DNA of 64,000 nucleotides from Halicephalobus mephisto (lineage: Eukaryota > Nematoda > Chromadorea > Rhabditida > Panagrolaimidae), in contig SWDT01000024.1 in the NCBI GenBank assembly GCA_009193035.1, forward strand, positions 434,001-498,000, read 5' to 3'. Each line of letters opens with the position of its first letter. Position 1 is the stretch's first letter. The position numbers and the translations under genes are program-made. The notes under the pieces were generated by a model that had not been told where the DNA came from, searched no databases, and was given only the letters and a program-made list of their open reading frames with translations. This document shows positions 35,071 to 48,200 of this stretch, one piece after another.

Positions 35071-35399
35071 TTTAATTTTGGAAATTGTAACAATATATAG
35101 TTTATCTAATTTACAATCTTCTCAATTATGGTCACTTTTGAGATTTCTTCAAGCTGCGAGATTTCTCATTTGCTCTTTTCTAGTTTATGCAATTGACAGG
35201 AATGGATATTTGTTGACGGTTAAGCGGCGGAAGAGCGAAAACTAATTAGGCCTTAGTTAGGGATGTGAGGTCAGATTTTTCTTGGCTTTTGTGGGAAAAG
35301 AAAACGAAACTAATGAAAGTCTCCCTAAGTATGGGTCTCAATATGGACGTTTTTATTTAATTTCGATTTTAAATAAAATAAATTTTCAACGATTTTTAA

Positions 35400-35680
35400 G
35401 ATTTTTAATTTTTAAATAAAATTGGAAGTTTTATTGTTTTTAAAATTAAAAATATAGAATTTTTAATAAAAGTAATTTTTAAATAAAATTTGAAATTTTT
35501 ATTGTTTTTAAAATTAAAAATATAGAATTTTTAATAAAAGTAATTTTTTAATAAAATTTGAAATTTTTATTATTTTTAAAATTAAAAATATACAATTTTT
35601 AAATAAAAGTAATTTTTTAATAAAATTGGAAATTTTTATTATTTTTAAAATTAAAAATATAGAATTTTTAATAAAATTCA
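35400..35680. repeat. Tandem repeat, about 75-bp unit, four copies
   Basis: Each unit contains GTTTTTAAAATTAAAAATATAGAATTTTTAATAAAAGTAATTTTTAAATAAAATT-like sequence; neighbouring copies differ by only a few bases. Confidence 0.7.
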
Positions 35681-36349
35681 AAGGTAGGGGTCAATTCGAA
35701 CAAGTTCGTGATTTTCGTGTCAGGACCGATTTTCCACTTTTATCATTTTTTATTAAATTTTATAAAATATCTTCAATAATGAAAAATTTAATTTTATAAA
35801 AATTATTTTCGAACATCGTGTTGAGACAAAAAAAATGTTTTTTTAAATTTTAATCACCTTTAAAATTTCACTTTTATTTTGAATTTTCTGAATGACAAAA
35901 CAAATTTGGCATTATTGTTTGTCTATTTTGTTCCGAAATGACATGACCGTTACTACTTTCTTCATCAGGCAAAAATGGAAACTAAGCCGCCACTTGTCCC
36001 GGTCAACTGGACACTAGTCACATTGTTTTAAAAATTAAAAATGAGTTTTCGTGTCTCAACACGAATTTTTAAAACTAAAAAAATTTAAACTTTAGTTTTT
36101 TACGTAATTGTTTTATTTTTTATATTATTTCGTAATTAATCAAGTTGTGTAAAAAATTGCAAAAATTTTAAAAATGGTCCCGACACGAATTTTTAGAACT
36201 TTTTAGAAACTACAGTAACCTACGGGATGATTTTTTGTGATTTTGTACAATTTCGTAATTAATATTTTCGAATCATATTCTTGATGAAAATCCTCTATTT
36301 TTGAAGGTTAATTTTCATATATGAAAGTACTAATAAATATTGAAAAAAC

Positions 36350-37232
36350 CACAATTGTCACAAAAAACAATTTTTGGTTTTTAAAAACTACAAAATATAA
36401 CATAATTGTCAAATTTTTCGTGGATATTTGACTTTTGTGACGGAAATTAATTTTTGACACAGAAAAAAATAAAAATCGTCATTATTAAATATTATGTTTT
36501 TTCTGTGTTGGCATTTGTGGATTTTATATGATATGTTTATAGATTAAAACGTTTTTGATGTATTAGGTACATTATATTAAATGTATAGTTCTATTAAGTT
36601 CACACAAAAAAACGTAATTTTTGACTTTTTAACAATTGCGAAATGCGACACAATTGTCACATTTTTATGAATATTAAATATTTGTGACGAAAATTAAAAC
36701 TTAATAATGATGATTTACAATTATTATTAGGACAAAAAGTTGTTTTTATGCTGATACAGGGGAATTGTATGTGGTATATGGATACATTGAAACGTTTTTG
36801 ATGTATTAGGTACATTATATTAAATGTATAGTTCTATTAAGTTCACTCAAAAAAACGTAATTTTTGACTTTTTAACAATTGCGAAATGTGACACAATTGT
36901 CACATTTTTATGAATATTAAATATTTGTGACGAAAATTAAAACTTAATAATGATTTACAATTATTATTAGGACAAAAAGTTGTTTTTATGCTGATACAGG
37001 AGAATTGTATGTGGTATATGGATACATTGAAACGTTTTTGATGTATTAGGTACATTATATTAAATGTATAGTTCTATTAAGTTCACTCAAAAAAAACATA
37101 ACTTTTAACCCATTAACAATTGCGAAATGGAACACAATTGTTACATTTTTATGAATATTAAATATTTGTGACGGAAATTAAAAAATAATAATGACGATTT
37201 TTATTTTTTACTGTGTCAAAAGTTACGTTTTT
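36350..37232. repeat. Tandem array of a dispersed element, about 241-bp unit
   Basis: The block beginning GTTTTTGATGTATTAGGTAC occurs at 36551, 36794 and 37034 (spacings 243 and 240). Each unit also carries TGTGACACAATTGTCACA and a GCTGATACAGGRGAATTGTA segment. A diverged inverted copy lies at 57.5-57.9 kb. Confidence 0.8.
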
Positions 37233-37732
37233 TGTGTAATTTCGTCCATTTTCTAAGGTTAAAGGTCATAAATGTCTGAAAATATTGATCACTTTGAAGA
37301 TATTAAAATTAATGCCAGAGGAACTCATTGAAGACGGGTTGCTTTGTTTGTTTCTGGAAAGGAGAATATTGAAAATTCAAAGTTTTCAAGCTCAAGTTTC
37401 TGGAATTGTTTCGGCCACCATATGACTGGTTTGGAGTAATTCCGTCTTTTTCCGGTCGGATAAATTTCCCGCAGAAGAGTAAACCATTGAAATTTGCATA
37501 ATTGACGAGATTGAGCCCCGTTCTGTTCTGGCACTTTCGAACCGCTTTTATCCTTCTGGAATAATTCAGAAATGGACCGAAGACTCTGGAAAATAAATTT
37601 TATCTAATTGCTATTTGAATAAATAAAAAATAAAACTGCTTTTTCGAATTTTTTATTTGACACTTTTTTGTTAAAAATGATAAATTGAGTAAAAATATGC
37701 TTTTCACTGAAAATCCGCTTTTTTTGTCCTAG

Positions 37733-37872
37733 TTTTATGGTCGTGGAAGAAGTTTGAAGTTAAGGATATCCCTTGGAGAGGATGTGGATGGAATAAAGAT
37801 GACTTTATGGTGGGCTATTTATGGACTGGCCACAAAACAACAACTATCCAGTTTACATGGAAATTTTCGTAA
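37733..37872 (+). CDS. Candidate terminal exon of an unknown gene
   Basis: After a TTTGTCCTAG acceptor, an open frame of 45 codons runs to a TAA. Its translation is rich in Trp, Gly and charged residues (for example FEVKDIPWRGCGWNKDD followed by FMVGYLWTGHKTTTIQF), unlike translated AT-rich noise. No upstream exon with matching phase was identified, and the family is not recognised. It could be a gene remnant or the 3' exon of a gene with long introns. Confidence 0.25.
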
Positions 37873-39294
37873 CATATCCATCGACATTATGTCATTGTGT
37901 TCATAAATCACGAGGGGACAGGGGTAACTAAGATCAGGAATTTAAGTAAAAATTTTTCAAAAAATCCAAATTTTTTTTTGTAAATTTTTTTTGAAATTAA
38001 AAAAATCCAAATTATTTCTTGTAAATTTGAAAAAAATTTTAAAATTCAAAAATTAAAAATAATTTTTTTTACCTTTAGAATTATTAAAAATTTAATATTT
38101 TTTAAAATTAAAAAAATATTTTTAAAATTAAATGAAGATAATTTTTTAGATCCCTCTGTAGCTGTGTCCTTTATCTGGATTTTTATATCTTCTTCAATCA
38201 GACTTTCTTGGATTTTAAGTATCCCATATATCTTTTGAATTTGCAAATGATCATTAAACTTTAAAATTTTTTGTGAAAGATCAACTGATAAACGTCATAT
38301 TTCATCCATTTATTTAAGATTTATTTTTTTTGATTTAAAATTTTAAAAACATTTTGATCCATGATCATTTACAATTTTTTTAATATTTTTAATTAAGAAA
38401 ATTTTAATTTTTGTTAAAAATAAAATTTTTTTAAATTCAATTTTTGTAAAATTAAGAAAATTATTAAATTTGAAGTTTTACTTCGACTTAAATATTCGAA
38501 TGGTTATTTTTATAATTTTAAATTCGGAAAAATTTTATTATTTTTTTAATGATTTTTTTAGAAAAATATCTTTGACCTTCTTTATTGTCGTTTTTGTCAA
38601 AAATGGCCAATCGTAAACCCGATTTTTTTTCGCAACGTGAAATAAATTTAAAAATTTTTATATTTTTATAAATTTAAAAATCTTTGTAATTTTCTAAATT
38701 TGGAATTTTTTATGAATTTTTATGTTTTATAATTTTATTAATTTTATTAATTTTATAAGTTTTATAATTTTTATAATTTTATAAATTTTATAATTTCTAT
38801 AATTTTATAATTTATTATTATTTAAATAATTTTTGTCTGAGACCAGTTTTTTATTTTTATATGTAAATTAAACGCGAATAAAATCGACATTATTCGTTGA
38901 TGAACAGGTACAGTATCTCTGAAAATTTGAATTTCAGCGACGATTAATTCGAACTTAACCTTGTCTATTATGAATGACGACTTGCTAATCCTTCTCTGAT
39001 AACCAAATTCGCCCAGAAGCATAATTACTGTAAGTGATTATTTGGAAGCTTTTCAAATATCTATTTTTTAAAATTTTTAAAAATCTATTTTTTTAAATTT
39101 TTTAGATATCTATTTTTTAAATTTTTTAAACATAATTTTTTTTTAAATTCCAGAATTTTTTAATGTAAATTTTAAAAAAAATTTTGAAATTTATTATTTC
39201 AGCTGTCGAGAAAAATCGAAACTGTTCAAGCTTGTTTTTTTTTGTGGTTATTCTCCACAAATCTGCAACTAGGAATTGAACCGATTTTTTAAAA

Positions 39295-42200
39295 ATGTTT
39301 CAACGGGAATTTGAATATTATAATTTTCCCATGATTGATGAAACCCCAATTGACTTGGACGGCTACCGTAGGGCCTGGCAGATGCAGGACCTGAAAACTA
39401 GAAAAAAAACTAAAAAAGGTTGGTTTATGAATATTTTCAATGGGCTCAGTTTACTGTAAAATAAAAAATATTCCGAAAAATTTAAAATTATCTATTTCAA
39501 TGAATAATGGATTTTGAAAATTATTTCGTAATTTCGAATTGTTTTAATAATTGAAAATTAAAGATTTTTCGAAATATACTTTTTAAAGGAAATTTTTTTT
39601 TAAAATGAGCAAAAATATGCTTGGAACAGAACGCCAAAAATAAAAAACTAATTTATTATAAGAATTTTTTCCATCAATATTAGACAGTTTTATTGCTTAA
39701 TTTTTAATTAAAAAAGTAGTATTAATATTTTGAAAACTTAAGAGAGAACACTTTTCACTTTTAAAAATGGACTAATTTTGGAACAGAACGCCAAAAATAA
39801 AAAACTAATTTATTATAAGAATTTTTTCCATTAACATTAGGCAGTTTTATTGTTTAATTTTTAATAAAAAATAATATTTTCAAAGAATAAAAAACATTTA
39901 CTTTTAAAAACGAGCAAAAATATGTTTAGAACAGAACGCCAAAACTTGGAAATCTTTTTTACAAAGTAAAAAATAAAATTTCGATCATCTTTTTAAAACT
40001 GCTTTCAAATTACTTTTTTATATGAATCGAAATTGCAAACCCATCAGATGTTAGGTTTCGAAAATCTTCAAAATCCATGAAATATCTGCTGAATTAGAAT
40101 TGCTTTAAATTTGGACTTTTTTGGACATCATGTATGTTTCTTAATTCAGACAACTATTACTCTCTCAACCCCAAATCCGGCCTGCGGGCATGAAATTGAA
40201 TCTTCTCTTAGGTGGCGGCATTCCTTTGAAATTTTTGTTTGATGTTCGGCCGAGGGAAGACCTTAGGTTGTTCCTCATGGAACTCGAGAAAGAGTTTCAA
40301 ATTCGAAATTTACAATTTTGGGGACATTAATTTATTCAAACAGCAATTAGATAATTGTTATTTGTGGAAATTCCGATGTTTTCGAATAGAACAAATAAAA
40401 TACAATTTTTTAAATTTCAAAATAATTAAAAACTGAATTTTGACGAAGGTTTTGTAAAATTTTGGAATTTTTAACAATCTGGTGGAAAGTTCTAGAATCA
40501 CCCGAAATTGAAGATTTTGGAGTTTTCTAAAGCATTCTAGAATTCAACAAAAATCCCGAAAAAACCGAAAGTTTTGTAAAAATTCCTAAAATTTTCCAGA
40601 ATCTCGTCTGAAGTCCTCTAGTCTCTTGAAAAAATTTTGAAACGTTTCGGAAATTAATGGAAGATTCTAGAAGAATTGAAGATCTTATAGGAGCTTCTGA
40701 AATCTTCTAGGATTTTGTAAATTTTTCAGAACATTCTAGAATTTGATAAAAACTTCTATAATTTTTTGAAATTTCAAAAAACTTCTATAATCTTCTGGAA
40801 TTTAATAGAAATTTCTATAACCTACTAGAATTTCAAAAAACTTCTACACTCTTCCGAAATTTAATAGAAAATTCTATAATCTTCCAGAATCTCATTGGAA
40901 TTTTCAGAACTAACATCTGAAACCTCGGAATTTCAAATTTTCTAAAATGTTCTAAAAATTCCAAAACAATTTCTAATTTTTACTGATTCTCTAAAATTCA
41001 TTTTATATGTTCCCTAAATGACTATAGTCATTGTAGAAAAGTTAAATAAACTTCAAATTTTGCGCAAGTTTGAGAAACATCAAGATTCGTGCATCGGAAG
41101 GACCACACTTATGCAAATTACCAATCAAGTTGAATGGCACTCGTTTGGAACTGACTTTATCGAAGAAAATTCTTCCAATAAAACTTTTAAATTTCATGTA
41201 TTATTGATTTTTAATGTTTTTAAAATAATAATTACGAAATTTGAAAATTTTCGTTTGGCGTGCCTTGCGCAATCGCTATTTGCCGCAAAATTGTGGGAAA
41301 ACCAACAAATGAGGACTGCTCGAGAGGCTCAAGTGACTGCAGTATTCACTGTCTTCGGTCCGAGTTTGAACAAGACAAAGCTCAAGTTGCCCTCGGGGTC
41401 CAGTGGGGATGAATCGAATTTTCGATGGACTCGGAGAATCCAATAATTATTATATTGAAAACTAATGTGATTTGATCGCTCTTCAAACTTGTGTGTTGAT
41501 TTCCACTCGAGACCAAAAATGGATTTTTTTTAATTTTACTTCATCTCGAATGGAAATCATGTATTTTTTATGATTTCCACTCGAGACCAAAAATGGATGT
41601 TTTTTAAACCTTCAATCGGTCTCGAATGGAAATCAAAAAATATTTATTTTTGGTCCTGAATGGAAATCATAAAAAAACTTGAAATCTTCAATCGGTCTTA
41701 AGTGGATGTTATATCTACATGATTTTCACTCGAGATCACAGAAAGTTGATCTTTTTAAAGATTTTAATTTTTCTCGAATAGAAATCAAATTTGTATGTTT
41801 TTTTGATTTCCACTCGAGACCAAAAATAGATTTTTTAAAATTTTAATTCGTCTCGAATGGAAATTATATCTGTATTAATTTCTACATTAACCAAATGATA
41901 TTCATTTTTTAAAATTAATTTTATAATTTATTATAAATTAATTTTCATCAAAAACGACCTAGTTCAACTTTGGTCCCGGAACGAATAGTGATTTTTTTTT
42001 ATCTATTTTCAATTGTTTCTGAATATTTTTTGAGTTTTCTTATTTAATAAAAAAAATTCGAAAAATTTAAATTTTTAACTGTTGTCGTATGAAAACCAAA
42101 GTTAATCGTCATTCGTGTCGGGACCAAAGTCAACTAACTTTGTCTATTTCCGTGACTTTCAGGTCTCCTGCTAACTCCAATTTTATTTTCCATTTGTCCT

Positions 42201-45200
42201 TTTTCCATCATTATTCCCAAAAATGGCCAAGTTTTCCATTTTTTTTTCAACAAAAGTGTCTTGTTTGACACGTGATTTTGTATGTTTTTTCTTTTGTTGA
42301 TTTTATTCTCATTGATCCACTTGAGACTGGATTTGATCAAAGAGATTTTTGCAAGAATCCCAGAGTGAAGATCGGTTGCAAGTGGATGTAATCTGAAATC
42401 TGGAAGTCGTACAAGCTTCTTTGTTTATCAGTTTCAAGAATGGTTGTTGTTTGTTTTTGGAGGCCGTCCGATGCGTTTATTTGATAAAGACTTGTCAGGA
42501 AAAGGGTTTGATCACTTCCAATGTGAATCGTGGTTCACAAAAATCGCTTACGGACAAATTTTTACGTTTTAAAAAAACAAATTTCTCTAATTTTGGTCCT
42601 GACACGAATTTACTTTTTTAAAACATTATATTTAACAACTTCTAAATTTTCTAAAAATTCTAAAATTATTTAAAAACTTTAAATTTTTTAAGAATTTTTT
42701 TATTTTTTACGAAATTTTATTTTTATTTTTTTAAATTTTTTAAATTTTTTATTTTTTTAAACACAGATTTGTCTAGCTGAGTCCCGAAATCCCTTTTTTA
42801 CCCAGAATATCCCTTCGGATCTTGTGGGAAGAATTTTAGTCCTTCTACGATTCTCTCCAAGTTTGCTCAAAGTCAATACAAATCCACTTTTTGAAAAAGA
42901 CAAAGCAACTTCCCCTAATCTAGAAGAAAAACTAAACTGTTCTTGTTTTATTTCTAAAATAAACAATGAAAAATTTCTAGTCTTAGAAAATTTGGCTTCA
43001 AGAATAAAAGTAAAGTTTTCTTCGGTCACTTGTGACAATTGGTCAGGACTTGTTTTGGCGCAAAAAGCTTTTGTCCACGAGTGCCCTGTTTCGGCAGAGG
43101 TAAAGGTCGGTGTTTTTTGTTTCTGAAGAACCAAGAGGTCATGAGTGGGTTCACAATGGATGGACACCGAGGTGTGTTAATGAGCTCTGGATGGGGTCGT
43201 GTTTCGGATGAAGAAAAAAAACTTTTTTTCTGAAAAAATTTATTTCAATAATTACTTTTTTAATTTTCCCAGTTATCTAAAAAGTAATTTTCGAAATATT
43301 TAATTACTGTATTCAATGTTTTTTTAGTTGAAAAATTGAAAATTATTTTTAATAATTTCAAAAAGTTAAAATTTTTCCGATTTAGTAAATAACGGATTTT
43401 TATAATCGTTCTTTATTAAAATTAAATACCTTTATTATTTTGTTTACGGCTAAAAATGGTGAAAAATAATATTATTTTTCTCAAAATGTAAAAAGGAACA
43501 CTTTTCACTTTTAAAAATGGACTAATTTTGGAACAGAACGCCAAAAATAAAAAAATAACTTATTATAAGAATTTTTCCATCAATATTAGACAGTTTTATT
43601 GTTTAATTTTTAATTAAAAAAGTAGTATTAATATTTTGAAAACTTAAGAGAGAACACTTTTCACTTTTAAAAATGGATTAATTTTGGAACAGAACGCCAA
43701 AAATAAAAAAACTAATTTATTATAAGAATTTTTTCCATTAACATTAAACAGTTTTATTGTTTAATTTTTAATAAAAAATAATATTTTCAAAAAATAAAAA
43801 ACATTTGCTTTTAAAAACGAGTAAAAATATTTTTGGAACAGAACGCCAAAAATTAAAATTTATTACGAAATCACAAAAATCTTCATAATTTTGAGTTTTT
43901 TGTAAAATCGCTTTAAATTTTATATTTTTTCACCAAATTAACTAATAAGCTTATTTAAGTTTTAAAAAATAAAAATCCAGTTATTATTTACTAAAGTAGA
44001 GGGATTTAATTTTGAATATCGAAAATATTGGTCACTAATTACGCATCCGACCAAGGTTTTCTTTTGTTTTTTCCGTTCATTGTCCACTCAAGAAATTTTT
44101 TTCCTACCAACTGTCCAAGCCAATGGTTCTTGAGAATTTCTACCTTGACTAGTTCCTCCAAAAATTTTTTAAAATATCTTTTAAAATAACTAAAACCAAA
44201 AAATTAAAACATTTTTTAATTAAAAATAAAAAAAGTTTAAAAAAATTAAAAAAAATAATAAAATTTCTTCTAAAAATTAAAAAAAATAATAAAAATTTAA
44301 AATTACTTTTTTTATTTTTTTGAATTTTTTTAAAATTATTTTTTATAGATGTTTAATAATAAAAATAAACTTATAAAATTTAATTTTTTCGAATATTTTT
44401 GAAAATAAATTGTTCAGGATGAAAACGTAAAAAAATAAATTTTGATTTTGATTGTTTTATGGAAGTTTATTACTCATAAAATTTGGTTCTGATGATTTCT
44501 CACTTTTTAGAGACCAATTCTTCAACCAAATAGAATTTGTCAGTTTTTACGTGGTTGCCAAAAATGGACAAATACGAAAATTTAATCCTCTTTTCGGATA
44601 ACTCCAAAACTTGTTTATTTTTGTTTTATTTTTGTTTTAATTTTGTTTTTAGTCATATAGTGGTTAGCGTCATGTATTCAGTTTTTTCCTCAATTGAATA
44701 TAATTTAGTTATTTTTTTAGTTATTTTTATGGAATTTAAGCCATTGAATTCCGAAACTAACATCGGAAACTAAAAATTCTCAGTTTCTGTAAAATTCTAA
44801 AAATTCGTGTCGAGACGATTTTGTGACGGAATTGTTATTTAATTTTTGCAGTATTGTAATTCCGACACTAATATCACAAATAGGAAGTTTTCAGAAATTC
44901 TGGGAATTCGTGTCGAGATAATTTCATAAACATTTTCATTTTTTGTAATAAGACCAGGATTCTGTAGAAATTTCTAGAATCCAATGGAAGATTCCAAATT
45001 TTTTGGGAATTTAATAGAAGATTTTTAATTTTCTGACAATTTAATAGAAAATTCTGAAACTTTTTAGAGTCTAATAGGAAATTCTAAACTTTTTAGAATT
45101 TAATAGAATATTTTTAATTTTCTGAGAATTTAATAGAAAACTCTGAAACTTTCTAGAATCTAATAGAAGAGTCTCAAATCCTCAATGATCTCACGGAAAA

Positions 45201-48200
45201 TTCTGAAGCCTTCTGGAATCTGACATAGACTTCTTAAATCTCTAGCAATCTCATGAAAACTGCGAAAATCCATCAAAAGTTTTTAAAATTATCTAAAACC
45301 GAAAATTTCGAAAATTGGTGTCAACGTAATTTTACAAAGTTTTAATTTCTCTAATCATATAATGTTAAATTCAGTTTTTTCAAATTTCTCAAATCTTTGA
45401 TCCAAAATCCGCTGATATTTGACTTTTTTATCAGGACTTGGATTTTTTCGAAAATGTTCCAAACTACGCCATTTCTTCTGAACAAAACCAAAAAAGCTTT
45501 TTCATGAAATTTTTGTTCGTTTTTATTCATTTAAAAAAGGCCAATTGCGCAGACTGGCTGTCATAAATCAGTCAAATAAAAACAGAACAATCCAACTCAA
45601 TTCATACTCAATTGAGGAACAAAAGTTTCTTCTTTTTCTGTCTTTTATGAAAGCCAAGAACGGACTTGGCAGATTTATGGTTTCTAAAAAATCGACGGCT
45701 TTTCCTAGGCGTGACATTTCTTGACCGGAAACGACCGTCGAAGGATTGAAAAATATCCCTCATGGTTTTTCTAATTTTTGATCAGTAAAATTTTTTGTTT
45801 TATATTTCGAAACAAGTATATCCCAATGGTAAACTGTGAAAAAGAAGATAAATTCAATATAAAAGAATTTTCTCCTCATTTACTATGCTTGGTTGATTTT
45901 TGCGCGGAGTTTTACTTCCATCTAAGAACGGAGGAGTCAAGCATGGCCTTTAGGGATTTTCTTGCTAGGAGTTCATTTCATATTTTCTCAAGTTAAATAT
46001 AGGTGAATTTCCATTAGTAATAATAAAAGATCAAACTTATTTTTCTTGATAGAAATTGATTTCATATTTTTTCAAGTTACTTATAGTTCAATTTTTACAG
46101 TAGTAATAAAAAATCAAACTTGTTATTGTTCTTTGAGAGTTTCCTTTAGTCTTTTATTACTACTATAGAAGTTGAACTATAATTAATCTAAGAAAATATG
46201 AAATTAATTTCTACAAACTTGTTATTGTTCTTTGAGAGTTTTCTTGCTAGGAGTTGATTTCATGTTTTTTCAAGTTACTTATAGTTCAACTTCTACAGTA
46301 GTAATAAAAAATCAAACTTGTTATTATTCTTTGAAAATTTTCAAAATAGGAGTTTATTTCATATTTCCTTACATTACTTATAGTTCAACTTTTATAGTAG
46401 TAATAGAAACTCAGACTTGTTATTGTCTTCATAAACTTTCGCATTAGAAGTTATTTCGAATTTTTCATTCCACTGTAGGCGAATTCCTATTTTGATTAGT
46501 AAAAGTTTGAAGTTATTATTGCCTTTGAGGGTTTTCGTGACTAAATTTGATTTCAATTTTCTCCCAGATCATTTTTGACTTCAAATTTGGCCGCACTGTA
46601 ACCAAACAAGCTCGGAAGGATCTTGAGGAATTTTCGCGACGATATGGGGTCGGTTCTTTCCCTGGGGCATTGTTCCTCAAAGTTTCATTTACATCAATAA
46701 AAATCGAAGTTTATAATTGTCTTTGATAATTTTCATCATAAAAATTGATCATTTTTTAATTTTTAGGATTTTAAAAAAATTCCGAAAATCACCTAAATAT
46801 TTTCTTTTTGACAGTTATTTTTAATTTTTTTATTTTTTTTCGATTTTTAATTTTTTAATTTTTATTTTTTTTTCGATTTTTAATTTTTTTATTTTTTGAC
46901 TGATTTTTAAAGTTTTTTTATAAAACAGCAAATTGGCAATTGCGCAACTGCAGAAATCCCAATCCTTGTTCTTTCCGGAGCTTTTGGAAGACAATTAACA
47001 ATGGCTTGTTTTGACAAGTTTCTTCGAGAAAGCCGGGTAGGACTAATGAGCCCAAATAGGTTCCTCATGACTTTTGTCCGAAAAACCATAACGACGCTAA
47101 TGAGCTAAACAAGATTCGTCCAGACCCTTGTTTGTTCATTTGACCGGCAGAATTTTTGGAATTTAGATGGATTATTATTAAATATTCAAATCTCCTTTAG
47201 GTCACAGCAGTAATCGAGATTAGTAATTTCTGGTCCTGACACGAATAACGATTGGTTTTTTTTGAAGGTTTTTTTAACCAATTTTGAATAATTTTGGTTT
47301 TTTATCCACAAAAACTGATTCTGTTTAAAAATATAAAAATAATAATTTCGAACAGTTGTGGTAAAATAAAATTAAAACATTTTCAGCGTCAGGACCGATG
47401 TCGAATAATTTTAAAATTTTTCGAAGTTGTTTGAAAAAAAATTAACTGTTATCTTAGAACAGAGTTGAAAAAAATTTTCGCGTCAGGACCGATGTTGGAT
47501 AATTTCGTTTTGAAACATTTTCCGTTCAAGACCTGATTGACTTTGGAAACTTCAAAAATTCCCTGATTCTGGAATGACGATTTTTACGAACTTGGTTGTC
47601 GCATTCCCGAAACTTTTAGATACTTTGTCAAAGTTGAATTCCCTCAGGAGTAAGTATTTTGAAAATTCTGTGTTCCATTTTTATTGCCTCAGGGAATTTG
47701 TCAACTGTTGGATACTTGTTCATACTTTTAGTTTTACCAGAGGTCAAGCAATGTGGATAGGTTTCGTGCTATTGACCATAAAGCCGTACATAGTCGAATT
47801 CCGTGTGTGTTTATGAAACTGTCCACCTCCGAATGGCGCTAATCCGACTTGACGCGCTTCCTTCCTTTGAAATTTTCCAAAATTGAGTTTCTCGGTTTCG
47901 CGCGGTGCTTTCGGAAGGTTCCAGCTGGAAACCTCAGTTCGTGAAACTAGAGGTGCTGGTACGGTCACGGTGGTTTAGTTCATTGTGTGATGAAATGTAA
48001 CTTCAAAGAATCAAAATCTTCCTCGATACCGTTTCGGAGCTTTCTAAAAAGTTAAAAAATAATGTTTCCGAAAGTTCAGTCAATTCTAGAAAAAACTGAA
48101 TTTTCGAAAAGTTTCTGAAAATTATGTTAGATTCTGAGGGATTCTGAAAACTTAAAATTCTAGTCATACTGTATCGAAAAATTCGTTTTCGATTTAGAGT

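Larger units (their letters stand above)
33757..39294. other. AT-rich repeat-bearing intergenic DNA
   Basis: Largely A/T homopolymer-rich sequence. It contains several tandem repeats listed separately, one candidate terminal exon at 37733-37872, and a less AT-rich patch at 37310-37560. No complete gene is supported. Confidence 0.5.

Noticed and set aside
41018..41446. 142-codon open frame on the plus strand
   Set aside because: Its first half is AT-rich noise. The second half looks more protein-like but has no recognised domain, splice partner or start context; kept only as one of the sequence islands.
42757..43167. 136-codon minus-strand open frame overlapping a 100-codon plus-strand frame
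   Set aside because: Long frames on both strands in one island point to base composition rather than coding; no domain is seen in either.
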